A stretch of 9,700 nt of DNA from contig RFLK01000016.1 of the NCBI GenBank assembly GCA_003694525.1, forward strand, positions 1 through 9,700, read 5' to 3'. Each line of letters opens with the position of its first letter. Position 1 is the stretch's first letter. The notes beneath the pieces are model-generated. The model worked only from the letters and a program-made list of their open reading frames with translations. It did no database searches and was not told the origin of the DNA. Source of the DNA: Candidatus Woesearchaeota archaeon (GTDB lineage: Archaea; Nanobdellota; Nanobdellia; Woesearchaeales; ARS49). Below are positions 5,679 to 9,700 of this stretch, piece after piece. Position numbers and translations under genes: made by a program.

Positions 5679-6617
5679 ATGAAAAGAAAGACTCTCCTGC
5701 CAATCTTAGTTTCACTAACCCTAATTTTTATCTTTATATTTTCCATCAAACCACGAACATCAAGAATACCTTCAGATGCGGTTGGAGATTCTTTTCTGGA
5801 CGCAATAAAAGAAAATTACGTCTCTGGCGGAGTTGAAAAAGATGGCATCCCTTCGATAGATGAGCCCAAATACATCTCAGCAATGCAAGCGGAAGCTCAG
5901 GGAATTGTGCGCCCAGATAGCATAGTTCTAGGAGTTGAGCGGAGTGGAGAGACATTCGCATATCCTGAAAGCATAATGTATTGGCATGAGGTAGTCAATG
6001 AAAAAATCGGAGGAGAAAAACTAAGCATAACTTACTGCCCATTGACCGAGAGCGCAATAGGTTATGCAGGAGTTCATCTTGGAGTCTCAGGAAAGCTATA
6101 CAACAGCAACCTAGTATTATACGATAGAAAAACTCAAAGCACAATCCCGCAAATACTTGGAATTGCAGTTGACGGCCTTCTAAAAGGACGCTCCTTAAAA
6201 CAATTCCCAATACAGGTTACAAAATGGGAAGCTTGGAGAAGAAAGCACCCTGAAACTAAAGTCCTATCAAGAGATACGGGCTATGCTAGAAATTACGACA
6301 AACAACCATACCCTGGCTATGATCAGCTTTTGAGACTGTGGTTTCCTGTCGCAGCAAAAAACAATAGTTTTCACACCAAGGAAATAGTTTACGGAATAAG
6401 CAGAAATTATAAGAATCTTGCAGTTATAGATTCCAAATTTGGAAACGAATCCACAAAAGTAAAACTTGGCAATGAAACTATAGAAATATCAAGAGACAAA
6501 GAACTCGGAACAATAAAAGCCCGAGTTGGCAATGATGCAATTCCTGCAATCAGAATGTACTGGTTTGCCTGGTACGCGTACCATCCAGACACGCTCGTGT
6601 TATCCTCAGATCAGTGA
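5679..6617 (+). CDS. Membrane-anchored DUF3179 domain protein
   Basis: The biochemical role of DUF3179 proteins is not known; they are usually exported. The 312-residue protein starts MKRK, followed by one hydrophobic segment at about 5-22 that acts as an uncleaved anchor or signal peptide; no lipobox cysteine is seen. The rest, presumably outside the cell, carries the family blocks in order: DGIPSIDEPKYI (55-66), TYCPLTES (118-125), VSGKLYNSNLVLYDR (136-150), WEAWRRKHPETKVL (183-196), a DTGYARNY block after it and a C-terminal FAWYAYHPDTLVL. It therefore looks full length. The frame is open back to a TTG at 5592, but ATG at 5679 directly begins the signal segment and the extra 29 residues look unlike protein. 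There is no clear ribosome binding site. Its end overlaps the convergent LOG-family gene by seven bases. Confidence 0.9.
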   Translation: MKRKTLLPILVSLTLIFIFIFSIKPRTSRIPSDAVGDSFLDAIKENYVSGGVEKDGIPSIDEPKYISAMQAEAQGIVRPDSIVLGVERSGETFAYPESIMYWHEVVNEKIGGEKLSITYCPLTESAIGYAGVHLGVSGKLYNSNLVLYDRKTQSTIPQILGIAVDGLLKGRSLKQFPIQVTKWEAWRRKHPETKVLSRDTGYARNYDKQPYPGYDQLLRLWFPVAAKNNSFHTKEIVYGISRNYKNLAVIDSKFGNESTKVKLGNETIEISRDKELGTIKARVGNDAIPAIRMYWFAWYAYHPDTLVLSSDQ

Positions 6618-7276
6618 AGAGGAGATCTGCGCTTTTTAGGATGCTTTCTCTTATACTTCAAGAAATTTCTGCAAACGTGAGCTCCTGCGTGCCAGTCCTC
6701 GTGGAATTTCTGAATAAGGGCTATCGCCTCACTGCAACTTCTTGCCCGGAATATGAAATTGAAATCCTCTGCACTTATGAGCTTTTTCCTCAACAACTTT
6801 GACCTTATCCATTCTATCAAACCATCCCAATGCTTTCCAAGCAAGATTATTGGGGTGTCGCACATGTGCTTTACCTGGACGAGCTGCCAAGTGTAGAAAA
6901 GCTCAAGCAAGGTCCCTATGCCACCTGGCGCCACTACAACAACATCTGACAACTCCATAAAAGTGTCAAGCCTCTCAGAGAAAGTCTCAAATTCCTTTTT
7001 AATATCCAAGTGCTTGTTGAAAGACTGCTCTTTTGGAAGCTTTATCCCAAGACCTATCGTCTGAACTTTGCGCCCTAAAAGTCCTTTCTCGTGGCCCTTG
7101 CTTGCAGCCTCCATAAGACCCGGGCCTCCCCCTGTTACCATATCAAGCCCTTCTTTTGCTATCTCATACGCAAGACGCTCAACAAGCTTGTATGTTGGAT
7201 CATTTCTTTTAATCCTTGCAGAGCCGAAAATAGTGACTCTAAACCGCTCAATATCAATCTCCTCTTTTTTAGGCAT
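6611..7276 (-). CDS. LOG-family nucleotide 5'-monophosphate phosphoribohydrolase
   Basis: LOG-family proteins split nucleoside 5'-monophosphates into base and ribose-5-phosphate; in plants this activates cytokinins, while prokaryotic members act on nucleotides. Older databases call them lysine decarboxylase-like. The 221-residue protein has a Rossmann-type fold with both signature motifs, TGGGPGLMEAASKG (48-61) and PGGIGTLLE (117-125), plus R102 in the preceding helix where the family keeps a catalytic arginine. The C-terminal tail is unusually basic (FLKYKRKHPKKRRSPLH, 205-221) and goes beyond the usual domain. The ATG has no ribosome binding site; a TATA-like sequence lies 26 bases upstream inside a perfect inverted repeat. 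The product ribose-5-phosphate could enter the pentose phosphate pathway of the left-hand operon, but no direct link is visible. The substrate cannot be read from the sequence. Confidence 0.9.
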   Translation of the reverse strand: MPKKEEIDIERFRVTIFGSARIKRNDPTYKLVERLAYEIAKEGLDMVTGGGPGLMEAASKGHEKGLLGRKVQTIGLGIKLPKEQSFNKHLDIKKEFETFSERLDTFMELSDVVVVAPGGIGTLLELFYTWQLVQVKHMCDTPIILLGKHWDGLIEWIRSKLLRKKLISAEDFNFIFRARSCSEAIALIQKFHEDWHAGAHVCRNFLKYKRKHPKKRRSPLH

Positions 7277-7294
7277 TAAATGGGAAAAGCAAAC

Positions 7295-7309
7295 AATGTT
7301 TAAAACATT
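7295..7309 (-). promoter_or_regulatory. Inverted repeat covering the TATA-like box of the LOG-family gene
   Basis: AATGTTT and AAACATT form perfect seven-base arms around one central A. The centre is TTTAAAA-like and lies 26 bases before the ATG at 7276, the right place for a TATA box of a leaderless gene. A repressor binding here would block TBP; that is inference. Confidence 0.5.
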
Positions 7310-7314
7310 TACTC

Positions 7315-7321
7315 AAAAAAA
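7315..7321 (-). terminator. T-run terminator after the disulfide oxidoreductase gene
   Basis: Seven A on the + strand give seven T on the transcribed minus strand, about 14 bases after the TGA at 7335. Archaeal transcription often ends at such T-runs without a hairpin, and none is seen here. Confidence 0.45.
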
Positions 7322-7334
7322 TAACATAATTAAA

Positions 7335-8753
7335 TCAGCCAAACCTGAAGATGAACTTCAAAAGTCTTTTTGCAAAGGGCGTCAGCTTTTTCTCCAAAAA
7401 CTTGCCAACAAGCTGCTGGTTTGCAAGCGCTAAAGTCGGATACGTGTGTATAGTCTTATAGATATCCTGCAACTTCAATCCATTCTTCATCGCAAGAGCG
7501 TATTCTGCAATAAGCTCCCCTGCGCTCTTTCCAACAATGGTCACTCCAAGAATTCTTCCCTTCTTGTCTGTTACAGCCTTTATGAACCCTTCCGGCTCGT
7601 TCTCTGTCTGCGCGCGATCGTTGTGCGCGAGATCAAAACGCGAGACGACGTGCTTTATGCCCCTCTCGCGAGCCTGCGAGCTGGTGATTCCAACGCGCGC
7701 AAGCTCAGGATCTGTGAAAGTAGTCCACGGGACAACGCGATAATCCGCCTTTGCAGGAAAATGAAACAACGCATTCATTATCACAACTCCCGCCTCGTAT
7801 GACGCGGTGTGTGTAAACATAAGACCTCCTTTAACATCACCTATCGCATAGATGTTCTTGACACTTGTTCTCAGACGAGAGTCAACGTGAATCCTTCGCT
7901 TGTCATACTTTACCCCTATCCCGTCAAGATTGAGCCCTTGCGTGTTAGGAGACCTTCCTATTGCGAGAAGTATCTCATCGCCTGACTGCGATAAGCTCTT
8001 TCCTTTGACCTTGTAGTGTATGATCTTCTTTTTTCCCTTTCTCTCAACTCTCACAAGCTCTGCATTCCTAACTATCGTTATTCCTTCCCTCTCAAATGCG
8101 CTCTCAACAACTTCTGCAGCTTCAGGATCCTCCTTGGACAAGATGTGATCCCCTCGCACGAATATGAAAACCTTCGACCCTAAGCGCGAGAAAGCCTGCG
8201 CCATCTCGGAGCCTATGGGCCCTCCGCCAATTATGAGAAAAGTTTTTGGAAAAACCTTGTTTGTGAAAACAGTCTCATTTGTAAGATAGCCTGCTTCCTC
8301 AAGGCCCTGCAAGGGAAACTTGTAAGGGCTTGATCCTGTAGATATCACAAAACGCTTTGCTCTAACCGTTTTTGAGCCGACAACAAAAGAATTCCTGTCC
8401 TTGAAAGAGCCCGCTCCAAAGAAAACGTCTATTCCAAGACTGCGCATCCTCTCAGGGCTGTCGTTGGGCTCTATCTTCTTTATAACCTTCTGAACATAGC
8501 CGAGAACTTTTGGAAAATCAACCTCCACCTTTGATGCTTTCAAACCGTACTCTCTGTGAGTTGCAACTGTTCTTGCAACCTCTGCCACTTTTATCAGCGC
8601 CTTGCTTGGAACGCAACCCGTCCAGAGACACTCGCCCCCTAACTTGTTCTTCTCAATAAGAGCAACTTTTGCACCAAGTTTTGCAGCGCCAACTGCTGTA
8701 GAGAGTCCTCCAGAACCCCCTCCTATAATTGCAAGATCATACAGTTTAGCCAT
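7335..8753 (-). CDS. FAD-dependent pyridine nucleotide-disulfide oxidoreductase (lipoamide dehydrogenase/mercuric reductase-like)
   Basis: This flavoprotein should pass electrons from NAD(P)H through FAD to a cysteine pair and then to an unknown disulfide or other acceptor. The 472-residue protein has the FAD loop GGGSGG near the start, the redox disulfide GGECLWTGCVPSK with C42 and C47, the nucleotide-binding loop GGGPIGSE (176-183), AIGRSPNT, and the second FAD motif YAIGDV. After the second strand of the nucleotide domain it has V199-R200 where NAD enzymes keep Glu, which suggests NADPH. In lipoamide dehydrogenase the partner subunit supplies a His-Glu pair in HPTxxE; here the place reads YPTLAL (438-443), so both are missing. 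The C-terminal cysteines of mercuric reductase are absent too. The tail ends in a basic amphipathic stretch. No 2-oxoacid dehydrogenase or lipoylation gene is nearby. A TTG codon precedes the ATG; ATG is preferred. Confidence 0.92.
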   Translation of the reverse strand: MAKLYDLAIIGGGSGGLSTAVGAAKLGAKVALIEKNKLGGECLWTGCVPSKALIKVAEVARTVATHREYGLKASKVEVDFPKVLGYVQKVIKKIEPNDSPERMRSLGIDVFFGAGSFKDRNSFVVGSKTVRAKRFVISTGSSPYKFPLQGLEEAGYLTNETVFTNKVFPKTFLIIGGGPIGSEMAQAFSRLGSKVFIFVRGDHILSKEDPEAAEVVESAFEREGITIVRNAELVRVERKGKKKIIHYKVKGKSLSQSGDEILLAIGRSPNTQGLNLDGIGVKYDKRRIHVDSRLRTSVKNIYAIGDVKGGLMFTHTASYEAGVVIMNALFHFPAKADYRVVPWTTFTDPELARVGITSSQARERGIKHVVSRFDLAHNDRAQTENEPEGFIKAVTDKKGRILGVTIVGKSAGELIAEYALAMKNGLKLQDIYKTIHTYPTLALANQQLVGKFLEKKLTPFAKRLLKFIFRFG

Positions 8754-8775
8754 CAACTGAAAAGAATGCCTGTTC

Positions 8776-8783
8776 TATTTAAA
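8776..8783 (-). promoter_or_regulatory. TATA box of the disulfide oxidoreductase gene
   Basis: On the minus strand TTTAAATA, close to the archaeal consensus, is centred about 26 bases before ATG at 8753. No ribosome binding site follows, so a leaderless transcript is likely, and this spacing supports ATG over the preceding TTG. Confidence 0.65.
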
Positions 8784-8807
8784 CATAACCTTGAACCTGC
8801 AGGGAAT

Positions 8808-8813
8808 AAAAAA
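8808..8813 (-). terminator. T-run terminator directly after the SDR gene
   Basis: Six T on the minus strand follow the TGA stop without any gap. This is a likely end for the SDR transcript before the next promoter begins 25 bases on. Confidence 0.4.
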
Positions 8814-9569
8814 TCAGAACTCGTAACTTTTCATCTGAACAACCCTCTCGCTGTACGCTTGAGGGTTCTCAATTATATCGACAATCTTCAACGCAACATC
8901 CTTTGGAGATAAAATCCTCTCAAAATACTCATCCAAAGTCATAGGGCTTCCTTTTTCCTTGAAAAAGGCCTCAAGCTCTGCCCTTTTAGGCTCAAGAGCC
9001 TTTCTCAACAAAGGAGTGTCGACAGAGCCAGGGGCTACAGCGTACACTTGAACTCCTTTTGAGGCCATCTCATCACCCAGCAATTGAGTGAAACTGTTTA
9101 CAGCCTGCTTTGAGGCGCGATACGCAAGCTCATCAGGGTAATCCCTGAAAGCTGCAAGAGAGCTCAAATTGACAATCGCGCCGCTTCCCTGTTTTATCAT
9201 CTTTTTTACAGCTTCAAGAGAACAGGCTGCTGTCGCGTTAAAATTCAACCTCAAAACCCTGTCAAGCTCTGAGACAGACATATCTTCTGTAGGCTTTTCA
9301 AGAAACATCCCTGCGCTATTGACAAGGTAATCAACACGAGAATATCGACCAACGGTCTCGTCGATTATTCTTGTAGCTTGAGCAACATCGCTAAGATCTG
9401 CTGAAATGTAAGAATGATCCCCGCTTCCAAGCCCTTCAACGGCTCTTTTCAGCTTCTCAACATTTCTTGCAACAAGAACAACGCTTGCGCCTTTTTTCGC
9501 AAGAAGCCTTGCAGCCTCATAGCCTATTCCTTCACTTCCACCCGTTATAATTGCAACTTTTCCATCCAT
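8814..9569 (-). CDS. Short-chain dehydrogenase/reductase (classical SDR)
   Basis: An NAD(P)-dependent oxidoreductase of unknown substrate, 251 residues, the normal size for a classical SDR. The cofactor loop TGGSEGIG lies at 9-16, NSAG at 84-87, and the active site is complete: N109, S137, Y150 and K154, with YRASK (150-154) and APGSVDTP (179-186) after it. R35 right after the second beta strand (VARN) favours NADPH over NAD. The substrate loop from about 188 to 225 is rich in Lys and Glu. The ATG has no ribosome binding site and a TTTATAAG box about 27 bases upstream, so the transcript is probably leaderless. It is followed after 60 bases by the disulfide oxidoreductase gene, which has its own TATA-like box, so the two are likely separate units. 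Ketoacyl reductase and sugar alcohol dehydrogenase roles are equally possible. Confidence 0.92.
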   Translation of the reverse strand: MDGKVAIITGGSEGIGYEAARLLAKKGASVVLVARNVEKLKRAVEGLGSGDHSYISADLSDVAQATRIIDETVGRYSRVDYLVNSAGMFLEKPTEDMSVSELDRVLRLNFNATAACSLEAVKKMIKQGSGAIVNLSSLAAFRDYPDELAYRASKQAVNSFTQLLGDEMASKGVQVYAVAPGSVDTPLLRKALEPKRAELEAFFKEKGSPMTLDEYFERILSPKDVALKIVDIIENPQAYSERVVQMKSYEF

Positions 9570-9592
9570 AACCTAAAACCAAAACAATCTGC

Positions 9593-9600
9593 TTATAAAT
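9593..9600 (-). promoter_or_regulatory. TATA box of the SDR gene
   Basis: On the minus strand TTTATAAG is centred about 27 bases before ATG at 9569, with no ribosome binding site between. This again fits a leaderless transcript. Confidence 0.6.
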
Positions 9601-9670
9601 ATTGTCTTTAAATGAGCTTCAAAAGACTGCAGAGGGAGTAAAAACAAAACTTTAACAGACTCACACCAAA

Positions 9671-9678
9671 TTTAAAAA
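9671..9678 (+). promoter_or_regulatory. Possible TATA box of a gene beyond the right edge
   Basis: CAAATTTAAAAAGG resembles the AATTTAAAAGG before the transaldolase gene. With normal spacing the transcript would start around the window's last bases, and no start codon with a long frame is visible before the end. Confidence 0.35.
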
Positions 9679-9700
9679 GGCACTTTCTGCATTAAAACAA

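Noticed and set aside
6589..6600. Palindrome ACACGCTCGTGT near the convergent gene ends
   Set aside because: The arms are five bases with a two-base loop, too tight for a hairpin, and it lies in conserved DUF3179 coding sequence (PDTLVL).
7335..8753. Mercuric reductase or dihydrolipoamide dehydrogenase as a firm call
   Set aside because: The C-terminal cysteines of the first and the His-Glu pair of the second are missing, and no partner genes are nearby.

Overview
The window looks archaeal, probably from a small-genome lineage of the DPANN type; this placement is an inference without any marker gene. The evidence is a set of TATA-like boxes (TTTAAATA, TTTATAAG, TTTAAAA) lying about 26-30 bases before several start codons that lack a Shine-Dalgarno site (leaderless genes), the absence of bacterial -35/-10 promoters, T-run ends instead of hairpin terminators, a CARF plus winged-helix regulator and very lysine-rich, A-rich coding. 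Several metabolic genes nevertheless look bacterial.

Left part (93-4596, + strand): a tight five-gene operon for sugar phosphate metabolism: transaldolase (FSA/TalC-size family), bacterial-type glucokinase, glucose-6-phosphate dehydrogenase, short-form 6-phosphogluconate dehydrogenase and a cyclase-family metal hydrolase. Three of the four junctions are ATGA overlaps; the fourth is a 19-base gap with a strong ribosome binding site. Together they phosphorylate glucose, oxidise it through the oxidative pentose phosphate pathway with formation of NADPH, and feed the non-oxidative branch. The expected 6-phosphogluconolactonase is missing, and the cyclase-family hydrolase sits in the operon where such a gene could be expected. 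Most known archaea lack this classical oxidative pathway, so this is the most interesting region.

Middle part (4597-6617): a small, acid-residue-free, lysine-rich protein with one C-terminal membrane helix; a convergent CARF-type regulator with a C-terminal winged helix and no CRISPR array in sight; and, divergent from it, a membrane-anchored DUF3179 protein.

Right part (6611-9569, - strand): three separately promoted genes: a LOG-family nucleotide phosphoribohydrolase, a flavoprotein disulfide reductase of the lipoamide dehydrogenase/mercuric reductase superfamily that lacks the usual C-terminal His-Glu pair, and a short-chain dehydrogenase. The last two look NADPH-linked, so they may use reductant made by the left-hand operon (inference). 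At the right edge a + strand promoter-like box points to a gene beginning just outside the window. No tRNA, rRNA, insertion sequence or CRISPR array was seen, and there is no gene-free stretch over 300 bases.
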